A stretch of 64,000 bases of DNA from Nannobrachium achirus (lineage: Eukaryota; Chordata; Actinopteri; Myctophiformes; Myctophidae), in assembly GCA_963921795.1 (NCBI GenBank), contig OY997641.1, forward strand, positions 26,254,752 through 26,318,751. Reading direction: 5' to 3'. A program made the position numbers and the translations under genes. The notes under the pieces were generated by a model. It was not told the origin of the DNA, made no database searches, and worked only from the letters and a program-made list of their open reading frames with translations. Below, in pieces: positions 1 to 23,518 of the stretch. Each line of letters opens with the position of its first letter. The stretch's first letter is position 1.

Positions 1-148
1 CACCTTGTAGGTGGGCTCAAAAGCTATTCCCACACCCACAGGTAACCCACCTCTGTTCATCACTTCAAGCCTGGGTGAAGGGTTTGTGTGTGTGAGACTA
101 ACCTGCCAGACAGGACTTCCTCACAAAAAAACACATGCTGACACTCAG
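1..148 (+). other. gfus: 5' non-coding exon of gfus copy 1 (partial, runs off the window)
   Basis: This stretch matches the region just upstream of the second gfus copy (about 31,220-31,406): a CCACCTAC/GTAGGTGG block, AAAAGCTAT, CACAGGTAAC, then a shared end TGACACTCAG followed by GTAAGG. The shared donor after position 148 suggests an untranslated first exon spliced to the exon carrying the ATG at 422. The transcription start is not visible. No coding potential is claimed. Confidence 0.5.
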
Positions 149-373
149 GTAAGGAGCAGGTGGCTGAAATACTTTAGACCAAATCTATCAGAAAATAGAC
201 CTTCTGCTGCTAAGTTTACATGATTACAATGTACATAGTTTTAACTGGAACACATTTTAGCATGTAATATGAATATGGTTTGTGTCGGTGCTATGTTAAT
301 TTAATGTACACATACAGCATGTATCTTTTCTGTTTTATTTATTTATTAAATATAGTTAATAAAAAATAATTAA

Positions 374-11012
<10,639 letters not shown>

Positions 11013-11416
11013 TTCATCATCCAATACAAGCGATTAAACATTTTGGTTGAGATGGCAAACACCAGTATTCTCAAAATATTTTGTTTTGTTACACAGTATG
11101 TAACGAAATGTTAATATGTACCACATTCTTTACTGTTTCTCTTTCTGTACATAATCCAGATGAATGTGATCTTTGAGCGCTGCGTACAAATGTGTAAATG
11201 TTTGTCATGTTGCGATAGTTACTATACTGGTTAAATAAGGGACAATAGAAGAATGTAAATACAAGACGCCGGTCTCACCATTGAGTGTTGAGTTTGAGTG
11301 TTTGAGTGTTCCTGCGCTGGCCATATCCTGACAAAAGATTTATGTGGGTTTACATCTACAGATCTACAGATCTCTGCATCAGTGATGAATTTACAATGGG
11401 TTTATATAGGAAGGGG
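11013..11416 (+). other. gfus copy 1 3' UTR and flank
   Basis: Follows the TAG at 11,012 and is duplicated after 14,916. ATTAAA at 11,033-11,038 is a possible weak poly(A) signal; no perfect AATAAA was found nearby. No other gene is seen. Confidence 0.5.
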
Positions 11417-11938
11417 CAGGGGCGTCACAAGGGGTAGGAAAGTGGAACTGAGTTACTAGGGCCCTAGGTGGATGGGGCCTAGTAACTTTAGCTATTGAAA
11501 AATATCAGATATACAAGCTCACAGCGCGGCACCGAGTGCCGCGCTGCGAGCTTGTAGATCTACAATTTTTGAAAAGTCGTGAAAATTTGTGCAAATCTTT
11601 GAATATATGTATTTTTTAATCGAACATTTGTAACTCAAATTTTGCTTCCGGGGGGTCCCTGGAACTAAATATTTTGAGATGGGGGTCCGTGGCCAAATTC
11701 ATATCATTTTGGGGGTCCTTCACATGAAAAAGTTTGAGCATCACTGACATGGAAACATGGGTTTCTTGCACACGTTTTCACAATTTTTCAAAAATAGCAG
11801 ATCTACAAGCTCACACAGCACGGCACTCTGTGCCGCGCTGTGAGCTTGTATATCTGCTATTTTTCAATAGTTAACATTCATGGGGGGCCCACAGTGAATC
11901 CTTGTACCCAGGGCCCAGAATTTGGTGTGACGCCCCTG
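11417..11938. mobile_element. hAT-type element holding two hairpin modules
   Basis: Ends CAGGGGCGTCACA and GTGTGACGCCCCTG are inverted repeats, and GGAAGGGG flanks both sides (11,409-11,416 and 11,939-11,946), a perfect 8-bp duplication. Inside are two hairpins, 11,495-11,573 and 11,790-11,867, both with GCGGCAC/GTGCCGC loop arms. The middle carries a GGGGGTCC-type fragment of another element. Confidence 0.88.
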
Positions 11939-11999
11939 GGAAGGGGCGCCTCCTCACGGGGCCCTCAGGTGTTCTAAAAATGTGAAATGGTTATACAGG

Positions 12000-12620
12000 A
12001 AGACGTCTATCGACATCAATGAACTTTTGGGGCCTGCTGTCAAGATTACTACCATTTACAATGTAGCTAATACAGTTGGTAGGTAGGGGGTCTCACATAG
12101 GGGCAATAGTAAAAAAAAAAAAAACGTTGGTCACACCATTGAGTGTCGAGTTGGAGCGTTCCAGTTCTATTCTGGTTACATCCTGACAAAACTTTTAAAA
12201 TATGATCATATTTATTATATTATATGGTTTCATATGGTGTCATAGTGATGATAGTTCTAACAAGATAACAATTGGTTTATGGTGATGATTTGTATATTTC
12301 TTAATTGTAAGTTAATTAGAGGTATACGTCCATATATGGGCATGCTGTAACTCATTTAATGCCACCCTTTCACCACTAGAGGGTGCCCAGTGTGCCATAG
12401 AAAATCCCATAGAGATATGCTGGTATATGCAGAAGCCCTGCAGCCATGACTTGCCTGAACACTTTCCTTTGTGCATGTACAGGAAGAGGATGAAGTTAGC
12501 TTGAAGTTAGCTATTGGCTACCAAGCATTTTAAAAGCCTTATTTTCGTCAACTTAGCCATGATTAAACCTTGCACACCTCATGCATGGGAAAAAAACAGA
12601 GAAGAATGAGCTCTAAAAAA
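12000..12620. other. Intergenic repeat sequence
   Basis: No gene seen. It contains a TATATTATATGG block shared with 15,006-15,120 and one CCATATATGG at 12,331. Confidence 0.5.
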
Positions 12621-13950
12621 TCCAATGCAATCCTGGATTGCCCGGGACCCCTAGGGGGTCCTCAGAGTTACTACAGGGGGTCCTCAAAATCTTTGTGTTA
12701 TAGAAACCTTTTTTCTACTTTTTTTTATTAACCACTTGAACCCTAACGTCCATATTCTGAGAACTTTAGCCAAATATGATTTATTAAGTATTGACAGTTC
12801 AAGTGTTTAAATATCTGAAAACATTAATTTACATGAATCCAAAATACACTGATGATTGTGCTGTCAAACAATGAAACTATAATATGGAATCTAAGATAAG
12901 GTTGTCACTGCTTCATCTCTCTCTCAACTAAGGGGTCCTTGGCCTGAACACATTGAAGACCCCTGATATAAACAGATATAAATATCATTTTTGTGCTTTG
13001 TGTTGATGGTGATTTGTTTTCTTCATAAAGATGTTTTGTAATTACTCAACATTTTGATTTGTGAATATCATTTCATTATCCAAAAAGTTTGGGAACTTTA
13101 GGCCTAGTGCAAGTGATGATAGCTATTTTATTATTATTAATTTAAACACAATGTATTCCATTGCATCCAATCTCTGACTCTTTTACAATCTTTTACAATA
13201 GTCACATTATTCATTACAAACACATGCATGCATATCAATTAAAAGGTGCAACATTCAGAAGGGATTTGTAACAGGAGAGAGAGATTTTCCAATATCAACC
13301 GGACATTTTAAATAACATCTACATACACGGCAGGGGTCATCGCTTGTGGTGGGCATTTTTTGTCAAAATTCTATTTTTGCCATAGACTTACATAGTGTAA
13401 CCGAAAAACATATAAAGGGATAGCCCTGAATGTCCAAAACAGGTCTGTAACTTTCAGATTTATGCGGGTCCTTGCAAATAAAACATTTGAGAACCACTCA
13501 ATATGGACTCCTAATATGCCATACATAATGATGTTGTAGTAAATCAGTGTCATATTTTGAAGACCTATCACAGTAATTTGGGATTATTACCCTAACCTTA
13601 ACACAAAATAAGAACATTATAATGGTGTGTAAAACAGAAAATCTCAAATTTTCCACACAGACAAGACCAGGTCTTTGCCACGGACACATTTGTCTGTGTA
13701 CGGACATGTTGATGACCCCTGCTACACGGTATAGCTCTGGGGCAAGTGGCTGATGAGTGGACAATATAAGGGTAGAGCAGTAGCTGACTGTGTCCTGGAA
13801 AGTGTCATGTTTGAAAGGGGCAAACATTTGACTCTTAATGAAAGTAGTGGTACTGGCATGTCGGCAGACAACAGAGAATCATTCAAACGAAGTGACACAT
13901 GAAAGACAGAGAGTTGTCAGAGATGAAAATGTTGCAAACATCAGCCGAAA
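12621..13950. repeat. Duplicated non-coding block (first copy)
   Basis: Nearly the same as 16,790-18,530. It begins with a GGGACCCCTAGGGGGTCC element whose right end is GAAGACCCCTG, and holds TTAACCACTTGAACC (12,729) without the hairpin that the second copy has. Short open frames here are the same in both copies but resemble nothing coding. Confidence 0.75.
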
Positions 13951-14200
13951 TGTATAGAACTGAGGTTTGTATGTATGTTTTGTAATAATAATCAAAACCT
14001 GCAAAGTAACTACAGTACTAAAGTTTTCAAATAAATGTAGTGGAGTAAAAGTACAATATTTGGATCTGAGATGTAGTGGAGTAGAAGTAAAAGTACTGTA
14101 AATTTGGAATACTCAAGTAAAGTACGAATACCTCAAAAGTGTACTTAAGTAAATGTAATTAGTTACTTTACACCACTGCCCCTTAACCCCTTCATGCCAG

Positions 14201-14916
14201 TATGACACCACCATGTCTGATGGCCAAATGAAGAAGACATTTAGAGAAAAAGTAACGCACATCCTCCTGTTCTTGGTGCTGAGCTAAAAACTGACAGTGC
14301 AGTAGTACTAGAAAGAAACAAAATAGCTCGCACTCACTTTCTCTGTAGCTCCAATTATTTTATTTAGCAAACAGCAAGAAGATAATCTATCTTCTTGCTG
14401 TTTGCTAAATAAAATAATTGGAGCTACAGAGAAAGTGAGTGCGAGCTATTTTGTTTCTTTCAAATGAAGAAGACAGCCAGCAATGCCAAGCTGAGACGCT
14501 ACCTCCCCGACTTCACCTTCACGCCTTTTAAAGAAGGTCAAAATTATTTTTCTTACATTTATTTCAGGTTCAATTTAGGTTTCCGGCATTTGACGAGGTG
14601 CGGTGAGAATGTATGAGTGAGGTTACAATACGCTGTTAATGTGATTTTAACGACAGTCATTACAAACATGTAGTGAGTGTTGTCTCATTGTTGTTTTATT
14701 TGGATATGCATGAGATGTTTTTGATGAGGTGTCAAGGAAATATCTCTTTTCCTTGACACGGCATCTAGTTGTGCCGCTCCACACTCTGCATAAAAGCGTA
14801 TAGCGCATCATGTAGCCTGTGGGCATCACATAACTTGTTTCTCTACCTGTTCTCTTTCAGGTGTCAAAAAGACCTGTGATTGGTTTGTGGCCAACTATGA
14901 CATAGCTCGCACATAG
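14201..14916 (+). pseudogene. Duplicated gfus terminal exons (penultimate exon broken)
   Basis: A second copy of the last two gfus exons. The penultimate exon starts at 14,201, reads [13 protein letters not shown], is split by an insertion (14,240-14,460) and resumes to its donor after 14,536. The last exon, 14,861-14,916, is intact and ends in TAG. With the insertion the exon is out of use unless skipped, but the last exon could still serve as an alternative 3' end. It differs from 10,957-11,012 at a few bases. Confidence 0.85.
14240..14460. mobile_element. 221-bp insertion with 15-bp target duplication and perfect palindrome
   Basis: CAAATGAAGAAGACA occurs before (14,225-14,239) and after (14,461-14,475) the insertion, so it is a true insertion into the duplicated gfus exon. 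The 3' two thirds (14,311-14,461) form a perfect inverted repeat with 74-bp arms and a 3-bp spacer. The 15-bp duplication resembles LINE-driven target-primed insertion. I do not recognise the inserted sequence. Confidence 0.85.
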
Positions 14917-15126
14917 TTCATCATCCAATACAAGCGATTAAACATTTTGGTTGAGATGGCAAACACCAGTATTCTCAAAATATTTTGTTTTGTTACACAG
15001 TATGTAAAGTAAAGTAAAAATATGATCATATTTATTATATTATAAGGTTTCATATGGTGTCATAGTGATGATAGTTCTAACAAGATAACAATTGGTTTAT
15101 GGTGATGATTTGTATATTTCTTAATT

Positions 15127-16447
15127 GCGACCGTCAGGGAGCAGTTTACTATGAAAACCTCCACCGGCCGTCCGTCCGTCCGTCCGTCCGTCCGTCCGTC
15201 CGTCCGTCCGTCACACCTTTGTGACCATCAACAAACGTCACACCTTTGTTGATGTTTAAATCGAAGAGTCTTGGTCAAATACTTCTGTTGGTTTCTGCAC
15301 TGATCATTTATACAATTCAGCTGTGTTTGCTCGTGTCATCATGATGAGGTCATAAATCAGCCATGCCCAAATATAGATTTTACGGGTTTACATGCTTACT
15401 CAGTTATTCGTTATGTGAAAGTCCTATGACGTCTATGATATCTGACATCATCATACATACATTCCCTTTTATGCCCATAAATGGAGATCCCCTCTGTAGA
15501 ACCAGCCACTGACATCACTGTAATGTCAGGGGAACCAAATCCCTTTTATGCCCATATATGGAGATCCCTGTGATGCCAGGGGAACCAAATCCCTTTTATG
15601 CCCATATATGGAGATATGGAGATCCCCGTGTTGCCAGGGTAACCAAATCCATTTTATGCCCATATATGGAGATCCCTGTGATGCCAGGGGAACCAAATCC
15701 CTTTTACGCCCATATATGGAGATCCCTTATGTCATCAATATTAAGCCCATATCTGTGAATATCTTTGGGTACCAGATGTCTCCATATATGGTTAAATGGT
15801 CCGATATACATCACTGGCCAGAAGACCAAGAAATGGTGCAACCTCGCCCTTTGCTTTTCTCCCTATAGGCATCTTACTGGTAGGTAGTTTAATGAGGAAT
15901 GCAGTATGGTGGTAGGTAGGTAGTTATGGCCTTTGATGTAAGATTTTCACTTTCTAGGATAACTATATTTGCTATTCCCAGATGATGCCCTTTTAGGGTA
16001 CCCCTCATGCCCATATATGGAGATCCCCAGGCTTTACTAATTAACATAAGTTTTATGCCCATATATGGAGATCATTGTCCCAATGTCATCAGATATATGG
16101 GCATAAATGGACACAGGCAAACTAGATGGGCTGTATGGATATCCAGATGTGTGATGTAAGTGTTTTATTCCAAATGTGGCACCCCACAGACATATTTCCA
16201 GAAACAAAATCCCTTTCATGCCCATATATGGAGATTTCTAATGTCATCAATCCCAGGCCCTGTAAAAAACATGGTTGCTATGGTATGAGCAACTTATGTC
16301 TCCATATATGGAGATTCAACTTCAATGAGTAACCATGGCAAACTGTCAACTGCCCGTATGTCTTGATAATTGGTAAAACAAACTTTTGGCCTATTTGTGG
16401 AGATAAGCGACCAACGGTCGCTTATCTCCCGATTAGGGAGTCTACTG
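15127..16447. mobile_element. 1.3-kb insertion rich in CCATATATGG (CArG-box-like) repeats
   Basis: It interrupts a sequence that is continuous in the first duplication unit (TTCTTAATTG|TAAGTTAATTAG near 12,305). The left end has GCGACCGTCAGGGAGC and a (CCGT)n run; then about five tandem copies of a roughly 54-bp unit (15,480-15,730) each holding CCCATATATGGAGATCCC. More copies follow at about 15,782, 16,011, 16,058, 16,219 and 16,301. The right end has a GATAAGCGACC hairpin. A related left end is at 30,175. Confidence 0.75.
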
Positions 16448-16877
16448 GTTGTAAGTTAATTAGAGGTATATGTCCATATATGGGCATGCTGCTATAATGG
16501 TTTTAAGAGGTGTGCATTCAAAGTTGGAAAAGAATACCATGAGGGATATATTTATGGATGTATAAAGGATCGTCATATGAAGCTTGACCAATCAATATGT
16601 AATATAGTGAACCACACTTAACGTTCACGATTAGACATTTAGAAGTCAGGTTTAGGGGATAGGATTAGACATTTAGAAGTTGTCAGAGGATGGCCGACGC
16701 ATGCAGGAACACTCAAATTCAACTGGGTTTTTGCTCACAATATTCCCCAATGGTCTGGCCACGATATAGGCCAGGGGTCTTCAACAGGGGGTCCGGGACC
16801 CCTAGGGGGTCCTCAGAGTTACTACAGGGGGTCCTCAAAATCTTTGTGTTATAGAAACCTTTTTTTCTCCTTTTTTT

Positions 16878-17083
16878 ATTAACCACTTGAACCCTAACAT
16901 CCATATTCTGAGAACTTTGGCCAAATATAGCAGATCTACAAGCTTCAACGCCTCGCACTGCGAGGCGTTGGAGCTTGTAGATCGGCTATTTTTGGCAAAG
17001 ACGTTTGGTGTAGAGGGGAAAAAGAGCAGACTAAGTACAGAGTGAAAGGTCAAGTTTATTAAGTATTGACAGTTCAAGTGTTT
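16878..17083. mobile_element. MITE with hairpin module, terminal repeat TTAACCACTTGAACC
   Basis: TTAACCACTTGAACCCTAAC at the left and CAGTTCAAGTGTTTAA at the right are inverted. The hairpin at 16,919-16,995 (GCCAAATATAGCAGATCTAC mirrored to GGCTATTTTTGGC) is absent in the paired copy at 12,729-12,811. Confidence 0.8.
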
Positions 17084-18530
17084 AACAGGCCGGGAACACA
17101 TTTTGCTGTTTGGGAGGGGCTTACAGTACATGTACAGTATGTACATATTTGTTTTGTAGGCTAATTTCTGATTTAGCCCTATTCTATAGGTTAGGCCTAA
17201 ATGGGTTAAATATCTGAAAACATGAATTTACATGAATCCAAAATACACTGATGATTGTGCTAAAACTATAATATGGAATCTATGATAAGGTTGTCACTGC
17301 TTCATCTCTCTCTCTCAACTATAAGGGGTCCTTGGCCTGAAAACATTGAAGACCCCTGATATAAACAGATATAAATATCATTTTTGTGCTTTGTGTTGAT
17401 GGTGATTTTTTCTTCTTCTTTTCATAAAGATGTTTTGTAATTACTCAACATTTTGATTTGTGAATATCATTTCATTATCAAAAAAGTTTGGGAACTTTAG
17501 GCCTAGTGCAAGTGATGATAGCTATTTCATTATTATTAATTTAAACACAATGTATTCCATTGCATCCAAACTCTGACTCTTTACAATCTTTTACAATAGT
17601 CACATTATTCATTACAAACACATGCACGCATATCAATTAAAAGGTGCAACATTCACAAGGGATTTGACATTTTGATTAGTGAATATCATTTCATTATCAA
17701 AAAAGTTTCTTGGGAACTTTAGGCCTAGTGCAAGTGATGATAGCTATTTCATTATTATTAATTTAAACACAATGTATTCCATTGCATCCTCTGACTCTAC
17801 AATCTTTTACAATAGTCACATTATTCATTACAAACACATGCACGCATATTAATTAAGTGCATGTGGGTGCAACATTCAGAAGGGATTTGTAATGAGAGAG
17901 AGAGATTTTCCAATATCAACAGGACATTTTAAATAACATCTACATACACGGCAGGGGTCATCGTTGGCTTGTGGTGGGCATTTTTTGTCAAAATTCTATT
18001 TTTGCCATAGACTTACATAGTGTAACCGAAAAACATATAAAGGGATAGCCCTGAATGTCCAAAACAGGTCTGTAACTTTCAGATTTATGCGGGTCCTTGC
18101 AAATAAAACGTTTGAGAACCACTCAATATGGACTCCTAATATGCCATACATAATGGTGTTGTAGTAAATCAGTGTCATATTTTGAAGACCTATCACAGTA
18201 ATTTGGGATTATTACCCTAACCTTAACACAAAATAAGAACATTATAATGGTGTGTAAAACAGAAAATCTCAAATTTGCCACACAGACAAGACCAGGTCTT
18301 TGCCACGGACACATTTGTCTGTGTACGGACATGTTGATGACCCCTGCTACACGGTATAGCTCTGGGGCAAGTGGCTGATGAGTGGACAATATAAGGGTAG
18401 AGCAGTAGCTGACTGTGTCCTGGAAAGTGTCATGTTTGAAAGGGGCAAACATTTGACTCTTAATGAAAGTAGTGGTACTGGCATGTCGGCAGACAACAGA
18501 GAATCATTCAAACGAAGTGACACATGAAAA
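17084..18530. repeat. Duplicated non-coding block (second copy)
   Basis: Matches 12,800-13,920. It also contains an extra internal tandem copy of about 200 bp (17,460-17,650 repeated at 17,665-17,860, both with GGGAACTTTAGGCCTAGTGC). Confidence 0.75.
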
Positions 18531-18689
18531 AAAAACAAAGAAAATACGAGCATACTGTAAATCTCCAGGAGCACTCTTCACTTAATTTTACTAATGAATC
18601 CTTTTTTCTATTGTTTCCCATTTTTTCAACATAACGAGAAAGGACGAAAGGTCTGTCTGTCCGTCCATCCGAGTAACAGGTAACGACCT

Positions 18690-18840
18690 CGTGTTGGTAT
18701 TCCCAGATATGGGCTTAATATTGATGACATCAAGGATCTCCATATATTGGCATAAAAGGGATTCTGTTAGTGTGGTTCCCCTAACAGGGCATCATCTGGA
18801 TCTGGGAGCGTCCATATGGGCATCACCAAATATCACCTAC
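18690..18840. repeat. Fragment of the CATATATGG-type repeat
   Basis: ATATGGGCTTAATATTGATG and CAAGGATCTCCATATATTGG resemble the block at 15.7 and 30.4 kb. No gene. Confidence 0.55.
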
Positions 18841-18939
18841 AGTCGCAATAAGAACACCAAACACACGTTATGTTGGCACAATTTATTTGTGCCGACATGT
18901 TGAGTACTGTGGACATTAAAGTGCACACAAGTTGAAAAA

Positions 18940-19270
18940 GCACGCATCCTCTTGCGCTTTGACAGACCCCTAGCCCCACATCCACTTTTGCTTTGAATGA
19001 GCCCAACCAGCATGCCCACGTGGGACCCCTATGGTTTCAACGCGGGCTACTCTGCATCCTCTTTTCTTTTGAGAAGGTACGCAGAATATGTTGACAAGCC
19101 TCTTTTGCTTTGAGAAGACATGCATTTTCTTTTGCTTTGAGAAGGCACACATCCACTTATGCTTTGAATGAGCCCAACCAGCGTGCCCACATGGGACACC
19201 TATGGTTTCAATGCGGGCTACCTGGGTACCACTCATCCTCTTTTGCTTTGAGAATGTGGAACCGGGCAAT
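18940..19270. repeat. Tandem repeat, long units
   Basis: AGCCCAACCAGC-TGCCCAC and CCTATGGTTTCAA-GCGGGC occur twice, about 165 bp apart, with repeated CTCTTTTGCTTTGAGAA units between. Open frames here come only from the repeat. Confidence 0.75.
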
Positions 19271-19914
19271 ATCTGAGGTCAGGTGTGAACCAACACGGCA
19301 CATTCATACAGTACAAGAAATTTGTGCCCCTCACCCTTTCTGAGAATACATATATATATACTGTATAATTAATAATATTTCAAAATACAAAATACAATTA
19401 GTATTAAACAAATAGAAGTGAAATTCTTATTGCCTGCTGTGAAAAGAATGAAAATATGAAAAATGCAAATGAAAATATTTCTCCTTTTGGTTCCTAGTTT
19501 TGAAAATAAAAATTAAATAACCAAAACATCCAACTATAAATCGGATATACAGAATCTATTTCTGTTCTGTAATTAAATGGTCAAAACCTCCTTGTATACA
19601 ACACTGCTAGAATGCACTCTGTCCAGGTGCCAACCTGCGCCTTGTGCACTCGTGGCCATGTATTCCCATACCTACATAGTAGATCTACAAGCTCACAGGG
19701 CTATGTCTTTTGCTATACTTTTGTGTGACACTGTAGTGTGCAAGGCCAAAAAAAATGATATAAAAAGTTGTATTACAGAGATACAAGGTTTATGCCCGAC
19801 AAGGCAGATATATCCTGCTGCATTGGTCACCGCCCCTTCAGTGGTGTCAGTTGAGTCCTTTGAAAGCTGCTAAAACTCTGTTTTGCAAGCACTTCATCTT
19901 GTCATCTTAAGGAT
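19271..19914. other. AT-rich intergenic sequence
   Basis: No gene recognised. It holds half a hairpin module (GTAGATCTACAAGCTCACAG at 19,679) and one end (ACAAGGTTTATGCCCGAC at 19,785) of the GTTGTCGGG-type MITE. Confidence 0.5.
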
Positions 19915-20264
19915 TTTTGACTATGTACACAATGACTATGACTCAGTGACAACCACCTGGCCGTAGAAACAGGCAGACACAAGCAGAACTGGCTGTCTAG
20001 AGAAGACAGACTGCTCTGCTCTCACTTCCTGTTACAATGTGACAAATATAAAGACATTAGAGCATTGCATTCTTCCCTAAAATGAAAGAAATATATAAAG
20101 GGTATAATTACACCATTAAGTCATTGCTTAAATATGTTCTGGGAGCACCTTTTCGGCACAATATGTGTGGAGTTGTCTTCAACTGAGGGACCTCCAGTGG
20201 TCAGAAAAGCCAAGCACAAAATTCACTAAAACTGTTGCATATCACTGTTGTCATAGCCTTATTG

Positions 20265-20314
<50 letters not shown>

Positions 20315-20315
20315 A
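19915..20315 (+). mobile_element. LINE C-terminal fragment and (GA)n, second copy
   Basis: Same sequence as 6,005-6,330 (ACTCAGTGACAACCACCTGG, CACTTCCTGTTACAATGTGA), ending in a GA run at 20,268-20,311. Together with the gfus exon 4 copy that follows, it mirrors the order in gfus intron 3 (5.9-7.5 kb), so it was copied along with the gene fragment. Confidence 0.7.
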
Positions 20316-20768
20316 TATGGTCCTACAGAAGCAATTATCTTGGTTTTGCAACATTTTTGTACAGCTACCGGTATATGACAGAGAAACACGATCTGTTCAT
20401 TATTTGGACAAAGCTTGTCTTTCTTGAATACCTGCTTTCCTCCCTAAAGTTTGCAGATACACAATGGGCCGCCCCACAACTCCAACTATGGCTACTCGCA
20501 TGCTAAAAGAATGATTGATGTCCAGAACAGGTGAGCTGCACAGAGCAAACAGGGTGTGGAGGGGACACACAGATTAATCTGACATGCATTCATATTCAAC
20601 AAAAACAACAGCAATCGTAGACAGGCTCGAACGATGCATTATCACCATAAGCTTTGTTAAACAGGGTTGTCCTATGCATTGTGTATTACCAACCATGCGA
20701 ATCTTCCAGGGTGTGGTGGAGTGGACACACAAGTTAATCTGACATGGATTAATTTTACAGTCCTTCAG

Positions 20769-20770
<2 letters not shown>

Positions 20771-20840
<70 letters not shown>
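20771..20840. repeat. (TG)n microsatellite
   Basis: Perfect TG run followed by a GC-rich alternating purine-pyrimidine stretch (GCGCGCACGTGTGCGTGCAC) to about 20,885, a sequence able to form Z-DNA. Confidence 0.95.
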
Positions 20841-20845
<5 letters not shown>

Positions 20846-21161
20846 CACGTGTGCGTGCACGTGTGCGTGCGCGCGGCGCGCACGCGAATGTTCACAGGGC
20901 GTACTTTCGGACCACAAGACAATTTCAACATAGAATATAGCTATAGTACTCTTAGGCTGCATTTTAATAATTATGTTGCAAATATTGATGCTGCACTTTT
21001 ATTGACCTGTACCTACATGGGAAAACATGAACTGTCTTCTAGGCGTGCCAGAGCCCCACACATTCAGAGTTCCTTCCTTCCTCTGTGGGTAAGACAGGGG
21101 AAAAAAAAACATTGTCATTTTATTTTTCATGGTCTTTGTGTTTACTCCAAAGTACAGTTAC

Positions 21162-21164
<3 letters not shown>

Positions 21165-21257
<93 letters not shown>

Positions 21258-21311
21258 GTGTGTGTTTTTGGAGCTGTGTGAAGCACAGGCTCCCTATACG
21301 TGGCTGTGTGG

Positions 21312-21352
<41 letters not shown>
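21165..21352. repeat. (TG)n microsatellites, two runs
   Basis: Runs at 21,165-21,264 and 21,316-21,352, separated by a short unique stretch. They sit at a breakpoint of the scrambled gfus copy. Confidence 0.95.
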
Positions 21353-21419
21353 TGTGTGTATGTAGCCTGAACTTCCTAAACTTCGGCACGCCACTAGTCC
21401 CACAGTTTTGCCACCACAC

Positions 21420-22306
<887 letters not shown>

Positions 22307-22689
22307 TTATGGTGACAATGCATCATTCGAGCATTTGATTAATGGTCATAGGTTTGGATACAAGTATTGGGCCTTTGAAGTCCAGTAATTCTGCAATCGT
22401 ATCCACAACACATTTGATGGAGACCTCATTCTCTTCCCCCACTGTGTGACCGAGAGACAAGAAAGTTATACACATGCACACAGTGACAGTCTCTTATACA
22501 ACATGTGTAAACGAACATGGCAAAGTGTATATAAATGTAATATATATACATAATAAAATGTATTTGAGCAAATTTCAAGATTTTCAATTTCAAGAAATCG
22601 CAAAGTGTGTGTGCCCTAGCTTTAGTTGTGGGGTTTAGCCATTAGACTTTACAATACATCTACTATTGACATGGTCTAAACAATATGAC

Positions 22690-23125
22690 TGACACAATAT
22701 GTCCATATATGGGCATTCCCACCACTAAAATGTGGAACGCCCTACCAAAGGCATTAAAGGAGTCTAAATCACTAAGTTCCTTTAAGACCACTCTGAAAAA
22801 CCACTCACAGGCGGCTGCCACTCGAAACTGGTAACAATAATAGCCTAACCTTACCCTCCCCCTGACCCTTCTACTGTACTTGTAAACACATTTTAATTTG
22901 CATAGTTTTTTTGTTTTTGTTTACAACTGTTTTTCTGATGATATCTACTACATAGTACTGTGTTCTATCTGTCTGTCATTCAATGATAAATGAGTTAAAG
23001 AGAAGGATCTCAGTCAAAACAAGCTAAGGCTTACCTGAGTTTCCTTTTAGTTGACCTTGTACCACTAAACTGTACATTTTCCTACGCAAACTTCTAATAA
23101 ATACTTCAATGAATCAATCAATACA
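22690..23125 (+). mobile_element. LINE 3' end with ORF2 C-terminus
   Basis: One frame reads KMWNALPKALKESKSLSSFK then TTLKNHSQ, matching the C-terminal end of L2-type LINE ORF2 (WN.LP...SL..FK..LK). A 3' untranslated part ends AATAAATACTTCAATGAATC. The upstream 22,510-22,690 has no gene. Confidence 0.75.
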
Positions 23126-23139
23126 GGGAGGTGAAGCAG

Positions 23140-23325
23140 TGAACAGTCGATGCCAGTGTTATCACTTCCCACATTCACGCAAGCTAACACTGAGGGACTC
23201 ATTTGAGGCAATGTGAGGTTCAGTGTCTTGCTCTACTACGACATGTGGACAGGAGGAGCCGGGATTCGAACCGCCGATCCACAGATAATTGGATGACCTG
23301 CTCCTCAGCCACAGCCGCCCTCTGG
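23140..23325 (-). mobile_element. tRNA-derived SINE (antisense)
   Basis: The minus strand reads GGGCGGCTGTGGCTGAGGAG (A-box region), then CGGCGGTTCGAATCCCGGC (B box) and CTCCTCCTGTCCACATGTCG. This is a common fish SINE. Confidence 0.8.
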
Positions 23326-23334
23326 TTCTAGCAC

Positions 23335-23490
23335 ACTAAGAGACCCATCTCTTCAAAACTAGCATAGAACACAGGACAGCCAATCATGGTATCACAAATC
23401 TAGTAGGTAACTGAGAAACCCATCTCTTCAAAACTAGCATAGAACACAGGACAGCCAATCATGGTATCACAAATCTAGTAGGTAACTGAT
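23335..23490. repeat. Tandem duplication, period about 75 bp
   Basis: ACCCATCTCTTCAAAACTAG through CTAGTAGGTAACTGA is present twice in direct repeat. Confidence 0.85.
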
Positions 23491-23518
23491 TCTGATGTGT
23501 AACACGCATTCACAGACA

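Noticed and set aside
13371-13827. Minus-strand frames of 66 and 109 aa, present twice (also 17,996-18,452)
   Set aside because: The repetition comes from the tandem DNA duplication; the predicted peptides show no domain and the region reads as transposon.
15480-15730. CRISPR-like array
   Set aside because: Units are direct tandem repeats without unique spacers, in a vertebrate genome.
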